A DNA stretch of 64,000 nt from Liolophura sinensis (GCF_032854445.1 NC_088305.1:3635152-3699151), one strand, 5' to 3'. Shown: positions 23,041 through 35,732, numbered from the stretch's first letter. Program-made: numbers and translations. The notes: generated by a model not told the origin, from the letters alone.

Positions 23041-26000
23041 CTAGTCGAAAAGGAATTTTACAGAATCATTCACCATGCAACAAAACAGATTGGTGGTGCA
23101 CCAGAAAGAAACAAAATACGACCGTGAAAACCTTTGAAAATCTGCTAAGATTCGCATTCGCAGTCTAGACAGAAGCAGAAAGAGGATACTTTCAGGCGTA
23201 ACTGTTCTGCTGACAAACTTGGCATCATTCCGGGAGAGCCACATACAAAACCTCGCTTCAAATAGGAGCAACAAACAGAGCTCCTTGGCACGAACATTTG
23301 CTATAGGTGGCAGGATACTAAATACGAACAGATTACGATTAAGGGGTATGGGTGTGCCGCAAATCCGGAACAGCCAACCGCTCAATATATTGCGAACATA
23401 TCTGGTAAATGAACAATTTAAAAACAAATGTTCCGCAGTTTCTTTATCATTACAAAAATTGCAGGTAAAATCAGACATAATGCGACGAGAAAAAGGTAAA
23501 TAATTAGTGGGTAACACACAGTGAGCTAGTTTAAAAGCGACATCCCTTGTGGCGGGATCTACAACTTTGTTTTGTATTGCTTTCCAGGTAATATCAAAAG
23601 GAACAGAAGGAAACGAACACAACGAGGAATTTCAGAGGCTGAGGTAAGTAACATGTCGTAATATGTTTTTGTTTTTTCAGGTACATTCCAGTCAAAATGC
23701 GGATATAAGGCAAAAAACTTTCTGTATGCAGCCATGGCGTCTACATAGAAAGTAGGCAATAAAATACCGTGAGGCTGATTATTGTTAACAAGATTCGCAT
23801 TGTGACGCCGTAAAGAGAAAGCAAGCCAATATCTCGTGAAATAAAACCATTTACAATCCCGTTCCAAAATAAAATCTTGTAAATGACGCAAACGTAATGC
23901 CTCCAAATAAAGTTTTAAATTGACTATAGACAATCCACCCTTCTTAACGGGGGAGAAGGAAACTAACTTTGTGACAGGGTGAAAATTGTATTTCTTCCAA
24001 ATGAAATAGAACATTTCTTTTTCAAATCTATGGATATAACACAAAGGGAGGCCGATAACAGTAGCACGATATACAAGTTTACTTAGAGCCAGGACCTTTA
24101 AAACGATACTTTTCCCAAATAAGGACAAAGACTGATGCCGCCATGTATCTAGAATAGACGTAAACTTATTATACAGTGCCCCAGTTCAGATCTGTTACAT
24201 CCCGTTCCCCCCCACCCTCCCCCAAAAACCCCGCCTATCTTAACCTCATCCGGCCAAGAGATCCCAAAGGGATGGTTGGACCTAGTCCGCCACTTCCCTC
24301 CCCACAAACCATTGGTTTTCTGCACGTTTAGTTTGGAACCTGAGGCTCTGCCAAACAATTTACAAAGAAATAATACGCGCCCAACAGAAGCCTCATTGGA
24401 GCAAAAACAGGTAGCATCGTCGGCAAATAAAGATATCCTAGCTTGCTCCGGGCTTCCAGGTATATGTATTCCCTGAATGTCAGGGTCAGATCGGACTTTC
24501 GCAGCGAAAGGTTCTAAGCACAGAACATAAAGTAATGGCGATAGGCCGCAGCCCTGTCGAACGCTGCGGGTCACACGGAAAGGATCAGAAATATAGCCGT
24601 TGACCAACACGGCACTATAAACATCAGAATAGAGAAGTTCCACCCATCTACGGAAAGAAACTCCAAACCCATATCTTTCTAATAATCTGAACATGTATTC
24701 ATGGCTAACCCTATCAAAGGCTTTTTCTTGGTCAAGGCAGATAAAGGCACATGGTAAGTCTTTTAAATTTATATAATCGGAAACGTTCCGGATAAGGTGT
24801 AGATTATCAAAAATAGACCGACCAGGAACAGAACATGTTTGATCAATGTCAATTAATGAAGATAAAACAAGCTGTAAACGCTTTGCTAACACCTTTGAAA
24901 TAATCTTATAATCGACATTCAGCAAAGAAATAGGGCGCCAAAATTTTAGATTGTCTGCCTTACTAGAGTCCTTACATAACAGAGATATATAGCTTAAACG
25001 TTGGGAGGCGGATAAGAAACCATAATTATAGGCTAAATTAACGACTTTAACTAAAGTTTCGGATAATAAAGGGAAAAAATGCAAATAGAATTCTCTTGTC
25101 AAGCCGTCATTTCCAGGAGTTTTATCAGGTTTCATTTGTTTTAAGGCAGTAAGAATCTCATCGGACGTCATTGGGCCGTCACACGACGCAGATTCATCCT
25201 TTGTCAAAACAGGTAAGTCAGACAAAAACTGATCGCAAACATCTCCACCAATTGGTTCGCGTGACAAAAGATTAACATAGAACTTACGACACTGATTCAT
25301 TATATCATCTTGAGATGTGACACAACCAGTGTCAGATTTCGAGCAGGTAAGTAGCTTTTTCTTTTGATTAATAAATTCTCTTCTGAAGAAATATCGAGTA
25401 GGCTTATCTTGACAGGACAAATGTTTAGCCTTACTTCTAATTACGTTCCCGTGAATATCCTTAAGATATATACCCTTTAACTGCCTTTTTAAAGTAACTA
25501 TTTGTTCAGTGTAGAATCCAGGATCTAGCAACTCTGCCGATACTAAATCTCTGTATTTCCTAAAAATATTATTGACCACCCGACGCCTTTCCCTTACTCT
25601 AGCCTTCCCAAACTCGATACATTTCTCTTTTATTTCCTTTTTAAACCTATCCAATAATTCCAAAGTCATGTTTCCGCCACACTTCCTCATAAAGGTATTA
25701 AAAAGTATGGTGACCGAATCAACGAAAACAGAATCCTTTAAGAGAGCGGAATTGAACTTCCAAAACCCCGGCCCCTTCGTGACACCGGGATTCAAAAGCA
25801 AGTCTAGAGTGACATATTCATGGTCTGAAAAGGAAGAGGAAGAAATAATGCAGTCTTTAACATCATGGCATAAACCCTCAGATATGTAAAAACGATCTAG
25901 TCGGGAAGCAACTGAATTCCTATGGAATGTATATGATCTTAAATTTGGATGCAAATGTCGAAAAATATCTATAAGTTTAAAGTCCTGACACACCGATTTC

Positions 26001-26507
26001 AACACTTCAAAACCTCCCGATCCGTGATTCGGTACCCCACCTAACTTATCCATATCTACATTTTCTACGCAATTAAAATCCCCTCCTAAAATAATAGACT
26101 TACTGGTGACTAAATGAGGACTAAACGACTCAAAAAAATCTCTACGTTCAGGTGCCGTATTTGGCGCATATACGCAACAGAAATCAACCTATACTGACAG
26201 TCATTAACAGAAATATCTACGCACAAAAACCTCCCATCATGGTCAAAAAGAATCTTCCAGAAGAAATACCCCTACACAAGAGTATCCCCACCCCCCTACT
26301 ATGTTGAGAACCAAAACTCCAAAAGGATTTCCCACCCCACACCTGCTCCCACAATTTCCTATCCGTATCTGACATGATATAGCATTCCTGTACATATACA
26401 ATATCTATGTTGTTCTGTCTAGCCCAGGAAAATAACAAAGTTCGGCGGTACTGGGCACGAAGCCCGTTACAATTAATAGTAGCTATTCTTAACATGTCAA
26501 AAAACAA
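23041..26507 (-). pseudogene. LINE A ORF2: endonuclease and reverse transcriptase, frameshifted
   Basis: The likely start is the ATG of MLRIATINCNGLRAQ near 26495, the first strand of an APE-type endonuclease. The frame (VQECYI, WGGKSFWSFGS) is lost near 26217. The next long frame, 26053-24149, covers the end of the endonuclease (DRFYISEGL, FSDHEYV) and most of the reverse transcriptase: KTPGNDGLTREFY, FWRPISLLNVDYKI, CLDQEKAFDRVSHEY, GCGLSPLLYVL and the catalytic FADD at about 24414-24428. A third frame (24128-23559) and a fourth (23622-23041) complete the protein. The last holds a CX2C-H-C motif (CNFCNDKETAEHLFLNC) typical of the L1/Tx1 C terminus. At least three frameshifts are needed to read through, so the copy is dead. 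Confidence 0.88.
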
Positions 26508-26850
26508 ACAAGTCTATATGAACTAAGGATGAAACAAAGCAAAGTGGCCAAAAGCAAGGAGAACAAACATACAAACAAGGCGGAAAGTAGGATATATATA
26601 CAGCAGCTCTTGGGCAAGCAAAACAGAGGAAAGAACAAAAGACACAGTATTCCACAAGGACAGGAAGAAATGGCTGTAGGCACAGCAACTTGAAGCCAGA
26701 ACAAGAAGCAGTTTAAGGTAAGTAAAACGTAACTTACCTTACATTCAGCCCATAAGGGGTTAAGTCCTATAGTCCGTTGATCATTTATCGTAAGTCCGTT
26801 GGGCATGTCTAATGTCGTCATTCCCATTTCCAGGAAGGAAATGCATGATC

Positions 26851-27638
26851 TCAGGTGTCTCCCAAAGTGCTTGATGGCGTTCTCGGAGGGGTGGACATGT
26901 CTATCTCCAAAGGGGTGTCATCGGAAGATTCACTACTGGCACGAACTCCCGGTGCTTGCCTTGTCGGGCTGGAGGAACGGCTCCTTGGCCGTTTGCCTTC
27001 CTTCGCCGAGATGGGTGAAGCTGTAGAAGCTGGTGGAATCTCCTCAACAAGATCACGATCGGGTGTGGCTGCCACCACCACATCGTCGCAATTTTGAAAC
27101 ACATGACCATATTCTCCACAGTGCGCACATCTGGGCGTGGTGCATTCCCGGGAAACGTGTCCGGGTTGCAGGCACTTTGCCCAGCGTGGGGGACGGCCGA
27201 CGATTGAAATTAAGACCTGCACATTTCTAATGGGCAGGAGGACGGGGATATCACCATCCAACTTCATCACGGCGCGACGAACGCCTATCCTTACCTTCGT
27301 AAGTCCTGGGATAGTACTAGTTTCCTGTACTAAACTCAACACCTCTCCAAAATTGGACAGAGCATCTACGACGGCAGAATCCAGGAATTCGTAAGGCAGT
27401 CTGAAAATCCGAATCGTTGCCAGAGAACTACTGTAGGGATAAACCCGCACAGTACTCCCACCGGTTTCCAGGGTGCAATTAATAAGCAACGCACGGGCGG
27501 CAGCCGCGGACGTCAAAGTAACCAGCCACTGATTACGAGACGCGGTCGGAGTGATGGCTTCCAAGTTGTCCAAACCAACTGCATATTTCAAGGGCTCAAC
27601 AAGCCCTTTATGACCGAAAAATCCCGGGCAAGCGAGGA
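26851..27638 (-). pseudogene. LINE A ORF1 (RNA-binding, zinc knuckles), 5' incomplete
   Basis: The frame is open from upstream of VLACPGFFGHKGLVEPLK through to a stop at 26851-26853. No ATG lies in frame at its head before a stop, so the start is missing or mutated. The first half (NQWLVTLTSAAAARALL, TIRIFRLPYEF) resembles the RRM-like fold of Tx1 ORF1 proteins. Next come two CCHC knuckles: the first is damaged (WAKCLQPGHVSREC, with Trp where the first Cys should be) and the second is intact (CAHCGEYGHVFQNC). The tail is acidic, then rich in Ser, Pro and Arg. It probably coats element RNA in the family's normal life cycle. Confidence 0.75.
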
Positions 27639-27647
27639 CTAACGCTC

Positions 27648-27687
27648 CACGTTATTTGCAAAATTGCAGACTCTGGTCTCCACGACA
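27648..27687. repeat. 40-bp direct repeat, left copy (putative target-site duplication of LINE B)
   Basis: Forty bases starting 'cacgttatttgc' and ending 'tctccacgaca' are identical to 32506-32545. The two copies lie exactly at the 3' tail and the 5'-truncated end of LINE B. The best reading is a long target-site duplication made when LINE B entered the 5' region of LINE A. Confidence 0.8.
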
Positions 27688-28101
27688 TTTTTTCTTCGAA
27701 AAGACGTTTATTATACAAGGATATACATGCATTTATTTCATTCTGCGACTTTTTCTATTTACAGGAATGGAGCATGCATTATGTACAACGATGAAGGATA
27801 AAAACAGGATGAGAAAATGCCAGCGACCCGCGCCAGCAACAGGTAAGTAAAAGAGATAAAGGTGAGTATATACAAATATTTATACTGATATTGACATGGT
27901 TTACACTAGGTAACACAGACAGACATAGACAATTATTTATAAACAGCATTTAGTAATCAATATACTGAGAAGTCGCAGTTAACAAGCAGGTAAGTAGTTT
28001 ATAATACAAAAGTAATCCACATGCATTTAAAGCAAAAATTCTAACTCATTATTTACATTTATAAAACATAATCGAAGGTCGCAGGACCACTGATCAAGAA
28101 A

Positions 28102-31100
28102 CTAACGGATAGGAAAACGACAGAAATCAACACGGATGCGAGAACGAACTGAAGACTCGAAGAGAGAAATTATGCGGGATCGAGTGCGACGATGAAACCT
28201 CCGTTCATTTCTACACTTCCACACAATCCACTTCAACTGAGAAATAAGGAACAGAAAAAAATCATTATAAAATCTGTTTTCACAAGGCGTGAAAACAGAA
28301 AACACAACAGTCTGAAGAGAAAAACGAACAGAAATTAAAGTCAAACGTTCAATCAAATCTGAAAGATAATCCCATAAGGGCCGAACAAAACTGCAAGAAA
28401 AGAACAGGTGCTCAATGGTTTCCCAATGAGCACCACAAAACAAACATAAATGGCGACGTGGCTCTCTACAGATCTTATTTAAAAAAACTACCAGTATATA
28501 AAATTCTATTTACAAGTCTATACAAAAAGTTTTTAACATTATTTTCTAGAATATTTACATTTATGTTCTTATACACAGATACGAAGTCAATGGACGGGAA
28601 TAACTCTAAAACAGGGGGCTGGACACAGACAGGGGAAACCAAAACAACATAGGCTTTCTTGGACGAGAAGGACAGTAGATCGGTGTCGGGGGATAATGAA
28701 ACAAATTCAGAGAATGCTTTTAGGGCATTCTCATAAAACAAAGGAACTGAAACAGAATGAGGGATTAAATTACTTGCAAATGAAGGACAAAGAGCACGGA
28801 ACTGAATACCCACCCAATAGACGGCGAAGTAACACCACATTGGGCACTCCTCCGTCTGAAATAAAGAAACAAAACGTTTTAAATGTATAAGATAAAAAGC
28901 TTTCAGCATAGAAGGAATATGAACTAAACCAAAACCCCCAGAATTGACTGGATTGAATAAAACCTCCCTCTTTAGACACTCGTGAGTGCCTCCCAAAAGA
29001 ACTGAAAGACTGAATGATTAATCAACTTAAGGAACTCAGCAGACAGAGGCAAAACAGAACCGACATACTACAATTTAGACAAGGCAAGCACATTTATTAA
29101 AACAGAACGACCTTTAAATGAAAGAAATCTATTTTTCCATAAATTAAGAACATTTATCAGTTTGTTAACTAGTGGACGCCAATTTCTTTCATAGATGTCC
29201 TCTACAGCAGTTGAACCTATATGAATTCCTAAAATTTTTTTACAGCTAGAGTACATAGTAATTGAGTGAAGAGTTGGCTCGATCGATTTTGACCATTGAC
29301 CGAGCCATAAACCATACGTCTTAAGCAAATTATTTTTTGAGCCTGAACAAGAACCAAAGAGTTTACATAAATTAACTACATGAATTACAGAAAGCCTTTG
29401 AGTAAGAGTGCAGGTAATGTCGTCTGCAAAGGCTGAAGCCTTAACTGAAATCTTGCAACCAGGAGGTTGAACGCCCACAATTTCAGGCTTTGAACGTATT
29501 TTATTAAGGAGAGGCTCTAAAGACAGCACATAGAGCAATGGGCTGAGGGCACAGCCCTGATGAACCCCGCGGCCCAGAGGGAACTCATCCGAAATAAAAC
29601 CGTTGACAAGAACCGACGCTTTAGACTCTAAATACAAGAGATTAATCCACGTCCGGAAAGAAGGGCCAAATCCAAAAGTCTCCAAATGCCGGAAGAGGTA
29701 TTCGTGAGAAACGCGGTCAAAGGCTTTCTCATTGTCAATACACAGGAACAAAGCAGGTAAGTCTTTCTGATCAACATAATCAATAATATTACGTAATGAA
29801 TGACAATTATCTAAAATGGAACGACCCGGGACAGAACATGTCTGATCCGGGTGAACTAATGTGGACATAACTGAATTTAACCTATTACAAAGAACCTTAG
29901 AAATAATTTTATAATCTAAGTTTAATAAAGAAATCGGCCGCCAGAACTTTAAATTGTCGGCTTGTGAGGGATCTTTACAAATTAACTTAATATAACATAA
30001 CCTCTGAGAATTAGATAACATAAAATCATCGTAACATTTATTTATATAGACAACGAAATCAGGACCTATAACATCTAAGAAACTAACATAAAATTCTTTT
30101 GGTAAGCCATCCGAGCCAGGGGATGCGTAATCCTTCATTGTCCCTAACGCAGCCCGAACCTCCTCAAGTGTAATAGGGCCCTCAAGCGATTCGGACTCCG
30201 CCAGGGACAATGCAGGTAAGTCAGAAAGAAAGTAATTAAGATAAGTATCTATAATAGTATCACACGAAAACAAATTAACATAAAAATCTCTAACAGAACT
30301 AATTAGCTGAGTGGTTTCCGAAATTATACAATTATTAACATTTAAAGAATCAATTTGTTTACAACTGGCCGCTTGTTTATCTTTGCCAAAGAAAAACCTA
30401 GAGGGCTTATCGTCTAGATTAAAGTTATCTGCTTTGGATCGTATTTTAACACCAAAACTAAAAATTACAATCAAATCATTCAACTCAACCTTTAAATCCG
30501 AAACAAGCGGGGAAAGGGGGTCTAATGCCGAAAGTTCCGAAATTCGCCGACGGAGAGAATTGAGCCTGGATTACGAGCTTTGGAAATACGTTTACTATGC
30601 AAAATAATGAGGGATTTAACTTTTAATTTAAATTCCTCCCACCAGGCGTGAGAGTGGTCGGCTGTAGCAGAAAAGACAGACCATAAATCAAGAAAACACG
30701 AACACGAAAATCTGGGTCAGACAGGGTACTGACATTACAGTGCCAGTAGCCCGGACCGACCCGAACTGAAGGTAAGTTTGATAACTGAACGTTAATAAAG
30801 CAATGATCAGAAAAGGAACAAGTAGAAATATTGGATGCTGACAAAGAGGGAACCAAATCAGATGAAATAAAGATACGGTCAAGTAAGCATGAAACTGAGG
30901 TACCTGTCCAGGAAACAGCAACTGAATTTGGGCTTAGACAACGAAAGCAGTCAACTAAACTATAATCTCTACACAGTGACTTAAGTATCTCCGAGCCGAC
31001 TAAGCCACGGCACGGATTACCCCCTATCTTATCTAAAAAAGAATCAAAAATACAATTAAAATCACCGGCCATAATAATAGGCCGGCTTGAAACGCAAAAG

Positions 31101-31774
31101 GGAACCAAAGAGTGAAAAAAAAAACGTGCCTTTCCCGCTCCCCAGAGGGAGCGTAGACAGACATTAACCGAAATTTAAAATTATTAACTGAACAATCAAC
31201 GCAAATAAAACGACGGGACAAATCACGATGGATTTTGTCACACTCAACGGATAAAGAGGGCCGAAAAAGAATTCCGACCCCAGAAGAATAATTAGAACCA
31301 AAGGAAAATAAACACTTACCTCCCCAGATCGACTCCCAGGACTTCTGGATCACCAGAGAGTCAAGATGAGTCTCCTGGAGAAAAATAATATCATAACTTA
31401 AGGATCTGCAAACGAAGGAATCATTAGGGTGCATGTACGTGTAATGTGCCTCCTTGTTGCAGGACGGATTTCCATCGCTCTTTTATCTAGTGCTGCTTCA
31501 CTGAGACGACTTACCGAAGGCAAGCAAGCCGCCTCGCCCGAGCCATTATACTGATACGGGTCAACCTGTCGTTGCACTATCCTCTTCATGCTGAACGCTT
31601 AAAGTCTTAGGTGTGACTCGATCAAGGATTGATCCTGGATCTACCGGTCCCGAAGCGGACGCTCTACCGACTGTGCTATCCGGGCCGGTCTCTGCAAATG
31701 GAAGAAAGAATAGTAAACTTATTAGAAGAAAGCAAACCATTACAATGAATTGAATGAAATGATAAAGTAGCCAT
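28102..31774 (-). pseudogene. LINE B ORF2: endonuclease and reverse transcriptase, SINE-interrupted and frameshifted
   Basis: The start ATG is at 31774-31772 (MATLSFHSIHCNGLLSS). The endonuclease reads to SSICR, is split by a SINE, and resumes at SLSYDIIFLQETHL on the other side of the target-site duplication. After one shift (about 31108) come GDFNCIFDSFLDKIGG and FSDHCF. The reverse transcriptase occupies about 30483-29068: PGSDGLPKEFY, FWRPISLLNLDYKI, CIDNEKAFDRVSHEY, GCALSPLLYVL and catalytic FADD near 29420. Further frames at 28996-28475 and 28443-28102 carry the C-terminal part, including CLFCGAHWETIEHLFFSC. At least three frame breaks are present. Confidence 0.88.
31413..31690 (-). mobile_element. 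tRNA-derived SINE inserted in LINE B endonuclease, lacking its 3' tail
   Basis: Read on the minus strand, it begins with a tRNA-like head: GGCCCGGATAGCACAGTCGG (A box), then GATCAATCC in the B-box position near 31627. A SINE-specific body follows. A direct repeat TCTGCAAA flanks it (31405-31412 and 31691-31698). The LINE B frame reads across the site as SSICR|SLSYD, which supports the borders. The sequence stops at '...gattccttcg' without any simple-repeat tail. A 60-bp piece at 55070-55129 looks like the missing tail of the same mollusc SINE type; that link rests on recalled family sequence. Confidence 0.8.
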
Positions 31775-31841
31775 TACAGAATTATATTGAGTCACAGGCG
31801 TGCAGCCTTAACAAAGGAAAAACAAAACAAAAGCATATAAA

Positions 31842-32505
31842 TTATTTTTTCTTTGGTTTCTTCCCTCCCATAGAACTATCAGCGGGGGAGGGAGAGCGGT
31901 TTCTGCGAGGCAGGGGCGATGTGATGTCTATCTCAGAATCAGAAGTTGCGTCCGAAAGCCCGCTGACCGGGCCATACCGGTTTGGAGTCGTAAAGTTGAT
32001 CAGGGAGGCGTCTTTCACAGAACGCCCACCTTTCAATACCATTCGGTACGTTGGGGACATTTCCTCTGAAATATCAAGGCGGCGATCCCCCTCATGAGCC
32101 TCTTCACCATCTGCAACGTAATCATCAACATGTGATCCCTCCTCCCGAGCCTCACCTATCTGTTCCCTGGGAGCTTCATGTTCGACGACACCAACCTCTG
32201 TATTCTCAGGCTGGCCAACATGCTTTTCCCGGTGTGACTGTGGCTGGGTGACATGCAATGAGCTCAATGTACCTTCAACACAGCTAGCATAGGAAACTTT
32301 TGCCTCCATGTGCCCTTCTGTGTTATGCTTGTGCGAGCCACACTTAGCACAGATAACTTGGTCACAGTTTTTCCGGACATGCCCCAGAGCACCACATCTG
32401 AGGCACTTGGGATCCCGGCCTGGCACAACAACAAAACACGGATACCCCTCCACAGAACCCGTGTACGGAATGAGTTTTTTCCCCAGCGCAACCGGGAACA
32501 CTAGT
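31842..32505 (-). pseudogene. LINE B ORF1, 5'-truncated, two zinc knuckles
   Basis: The open frame enters at the truncated 5' end of the element (no ATG) and runs to the stop at 31842-31844. Two knuckles lie near 32300-32410: CLRCGALGHVRKNC and CAKCGSHKHNTEGH, the second ending in His where Cys is usual. The rest is acidic, then Ser/Pro-rich, and ends in a lysine-rich tail (GGKKPKKK). The RRM-like N-terminal half seen in LINE A ORF1 is absent because of the truncation. Confidence 0.78.
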
Positions 32506-32545
32506 CACGTTATTTGCAAAATTGCAGACTCTGGTCTCCACGACA
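32506..32545. repeat. 40-bp direct repeat, right copy (putative target-site duplication of LINE B)
   Basis: It is identical to 27648-27687. The sequence after it (32546-32560) should be the resumed 5' end of LINE A. Confidence 0.8.
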
Positions 32546-32560
32546 CTTTACACCTACGAG

Positions 32561-33309
32561 GGGAAAGATTTATTCGTGGACTTGAACAGAAACCAGAGTA
32601 AGTCTTCATCAGGGGCTGCTGTGAAACCTACCTAAATGGTCACTGGACGAGATGGGGGATTTACTATGCGCAACAACTATGTACCTACCTCAATTAATTC
32701 GCCGCTGGGTCAATTTGTCTATCCCACTGGGACACGTGGAAATAGTCCAAAACATTTAGAGCTGTATGTGTACAGCTGTAAGTAAATTCCACGTCTTTCT
32801 AATAATGCCTCCGTGTGGCAGGGGAGCGCAATTCTGCCATATACCAATGCTACTTGATACTCCTTTGAGGCAATTTGATTGTTTTTCATTTGGAAAATTG
32901 TCCCGACTGGTCATGACGACAAAAAATAGTCTATAGACTCATTAGTATGTTCCTCCCCACGGAAATCTTTAGTAAAAGGCGAAAGATTTATTCGTGGATT
33001 TGAAGAGAAACCAGAGTTAGTCTTCATCAGTGGCTGCTGTAAAACCTACCTAACTGGTCGCTGGACGAGATGGGGGATTTACTATGCGCAACAACTACGT
33101 ACCTACCTCAATTAATTGGCCGCTGGCTCCATTTGTCTATCCCAACAGCCGAAGATTGGAGGCGCATTTTAACCTCATTTTTTAAAACACCAGCCTTTGC
33201 TGCTGAAATGGCTGCAGGAGGCTGCTGTGAAACCTACCTTACTGGTCGCTGGACGAGATGGGAGATTTAATATGCACAACAACTACGTACTTACCTCAAT
33301 TTATTCAGG
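32561..33309. repeat. Satellite remnant at the right edge of the array
   Basis: The satellite resumes in the phase 'gaaagatttattcgtgg' after LINE A. Two large internal deletions are visible: near 32727 ('tctatccca' joins 'ctgggacacg') and near 33205 ('gctgctgaaatggctgcagg'). It ends after 'cctcaatttattc' at about 33308, where unrelated sequence begins. This is the decayed border of the satellite. Confidence 0.9.
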
Positions 33310-35732
33310 GTCGGGAAAGACGAATATAGTTCCCTCTAAGATGAATATATTTTTTGGATATCATTTTTAGGGAAAGTGTTTGGTATAATTTTTTTTTGAT
33401 TGTTTAAGGCGTTATTTGTTTTTGTGAAAATTGGAAAATTTTGAGATAAGAGGCGTTGATGCTGTGGATTATTTTTTGACATATGCGTAGTGATGAGGTC
33501 TGATATTTGATGGGCCGCTGTACCAGTGTTTATGCTACTGGCACCACAAAGAAGAGGTGGGAGACATTGGTAACACTGGTGAATAGATACATTTAACAAT
33601 AGTTAATTTACACAGGTACCGGCCTTCATTTTGTCATCTTAGACAACCCTTTCTCAGAGTATACTATTTACAAGATGCTAAGAGTTTCTTCCCTTGCGGA
33701 TTTTGCGTTATTGTATTAAATGGCTGACGAAGTAGGCGTGTATTTTCTCGATGACGTTGTCAGATGTAATCCATATAGAGTCAGTCGATTGTTTTGTTTC
33801 ACTTTCCCACACCTATAGTTGTCTTGGATTGTTAGCATATTTGTTTTTTGTTACTGTGTACCCATGCCTAATTGTTTTTGTCGGTATGTCTCCATAGCTG
33901 TCTTCGTTTTGTCCACACCCTTGTTGTTTCTTATGGTGACCCCTCTCCGGCCATTTACGTGGGAAGGTCTGCGAATTCACATTGTGACAGATTCGTCTTC
34001 AGAAAAGACTGAATTAGATGTTTTCATTTGTTTCAATACTTTCAGTATGAAAATTAACATTTGATGTCTGTCATACGGCTAATGAACTTATGAATGCACA
34101 TATATCTACAGAACTAATCATTAACAGTACGTAGATACAACAATATTTGGCCTTGGACTCAAATACACAATAAAAAAAATATCCAGAGAAAACCAAGAAA
34201 CTTCTGGGTAATGAAAAGTATCATGAGTCAAACACAAATCAAGATTCATATACGGATGCAACCATCAAAGATGCGTATGTGCACGCCACAGTTTTGAATG
34301 AAATCAAACATAAATTGGTGCAGTATAACCCATCAAACATGTATGATTATGTCTACATGTGTACACACACTTCTGTATCTGTGAATGAAATCAAATGCAT
34401 GTTTAAATGTACAGCTGAAACCATCAAACACACATGGGTACACATCTGGATTTTGAATGCAATCAGATACACATGTGAAGCCACAGAAAAAGCTCTAAAA
34501 CAGGCATATGTACACATCTGGATTTTGTGTGCAGATGTAGTGCATGTGACAGTGTCAAATACCCCAGTTTGATTGTTGCCAAATGTATATGTATATATCA
34601 TGATCATCAAACATGCATGGATACTGCCAGAAATTTAAGTGATTTGGATGATTTGAGACAACCAAACATACCTGTTTCCCCATTCATTGAAAAGTTGGGA
34701 AGAGCCAAAACCCAGATGCCGTTTTTATCTTCTTGTCTAACCCTCTTCTCAGATGCTCATTGTGCAAATCACCTTCTTCGGCGAAATAATGTCACTTTAC
34801 CATGTGTTAGCACCATTTTTTTTTACTTTAAAATTTCTGAGATAGTCCTGCTAACATGAAGACAAGTACATAAGCATGTGTACACAGATCAAATTCTGTG
34901 CAGGTGTTAAAACAGGTAGGATAAGTGACTAACAGACGTGGTTTTGGCACATCCTTCATGGCACACGACATAAAATAATTCAACTGTCATACTTTGGTTC
35001 GTCCTCGCAATCAGCTCTGCCTTACACAGAGTCTAACTACTAACAACATGCACTTTAGTTTATAGTAAAGAGCACTACACCAAGATTATGTTGATGGGAA
35101 CATACGTAAGCAGTATAGAAATTATCCAGTGGAATTCATCAGTTCCAGAAACATCTTTCGCATTACACAAATTCTACCAAGTTATACAAGGTGGCTGGAT
35201 TATATCATGTTTCACTGATATCAGTTTGTGCACCTGGAAATACAAACTACATGAATGTTGCCAGAGTGACAGCCATAGTCATTAGAATATAAAAAATATG
35301 CATTAATACTAGCTTATACTCAATGTAGATTTGATATATTCAGTGTAGATTTGAACACCCCAGTTATTTTGCCACTAAACTTGTAAACATGTATACACAG
35401 AAAGACACCTGTCTGAACTGAGCACATATAAGACAATGAAATCCTCAAAACTTGTTTACATTTACCCAGTGTTGGAAAAAAAGTTGAGTAAATCATGATT
35501 GCCAGAAAGCACTCTGCCAAGATCAACAGATTACTGTCTCAACCTGTCCAGATTTACTTGACCTGGAACTGTGAGAGAACTTACACCTTTGTATTAACAA
35601 CCAAAGACAAAACTTCCTACCGACTACAAAAGTTGTAACCTTTTTTTCACTTGTCCAGAGAGAACATGCCGGAGAGTGGACTGAGCTATTCCCCCATATC
35701 CACTCTGGTGGGTAAGCTTTCAGTTTTGTCAA
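33310..35732. other. Intergenic, no gene recognised
   Basis: The stretch is AT-rich. Imperfect repeats of about 75-90 bp occur at 34250-34570 ('gaatgaaatcaaa', 'acacatctggattttg'), giving a spurious 97-codon open frame. No domain, splice pattern or RNA gene was recognised. Confidence 0.6.

Larger units (their letters stand above)
22660..27647 (-). mobile_element. L1/Tx1-like LINE A (main body)
   Basis: This is a minus-strand LINE whose 3' end is the poly(T) run at 22660-22676 (poly(A) on the element strand). In element order, ORF1 with zinc knuckles ends at 26851, followed by a ~340-bp spacer, an ORF2 with endonuclease and reverse transcriptase, and a ~360-bp 3' UTR (22677-23040). The RT type (PGNDGL, FWRPISLLNVDYKI, FADD) and the C-terminal CX2C-H-C motif fit the L1/Tx1 group. 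Its 5' end is interrupted by LINE B; the remaining 5' sequence appears to continue at 32546-32560. No clear target-site duplication was found against the flanking satellite. Confidence 0.85.
27688..32505 (-). mobile_element. L1/Tx1-like LINE B, 5'-truncated, nested in LINE A
   Basis: This is a second minus-strand LINE, related to LINE A but of a different family, since ORF2 motifs agree while ORF1 is quite different. Its 3' end is a short T run (27688-27693) after the left 40-bp repeat, followed by a ~400-bp 3' UTR. ORF2 and a 5'-truncated ORF1 follow, and the body stops at 32505 where the right 40-bp repeat begins. A tRNA-SINE interrupts its ORF2. Confidence 0.85.

Noticed and set aside
31600-31690. 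Host tRNA gene on the minus strand
   Set aside because: A- and B-box-like sequences exist, but the acceptor and anticodon stems do not close, the sequence continues into a SINE body, and a target-site duplication flanks it.
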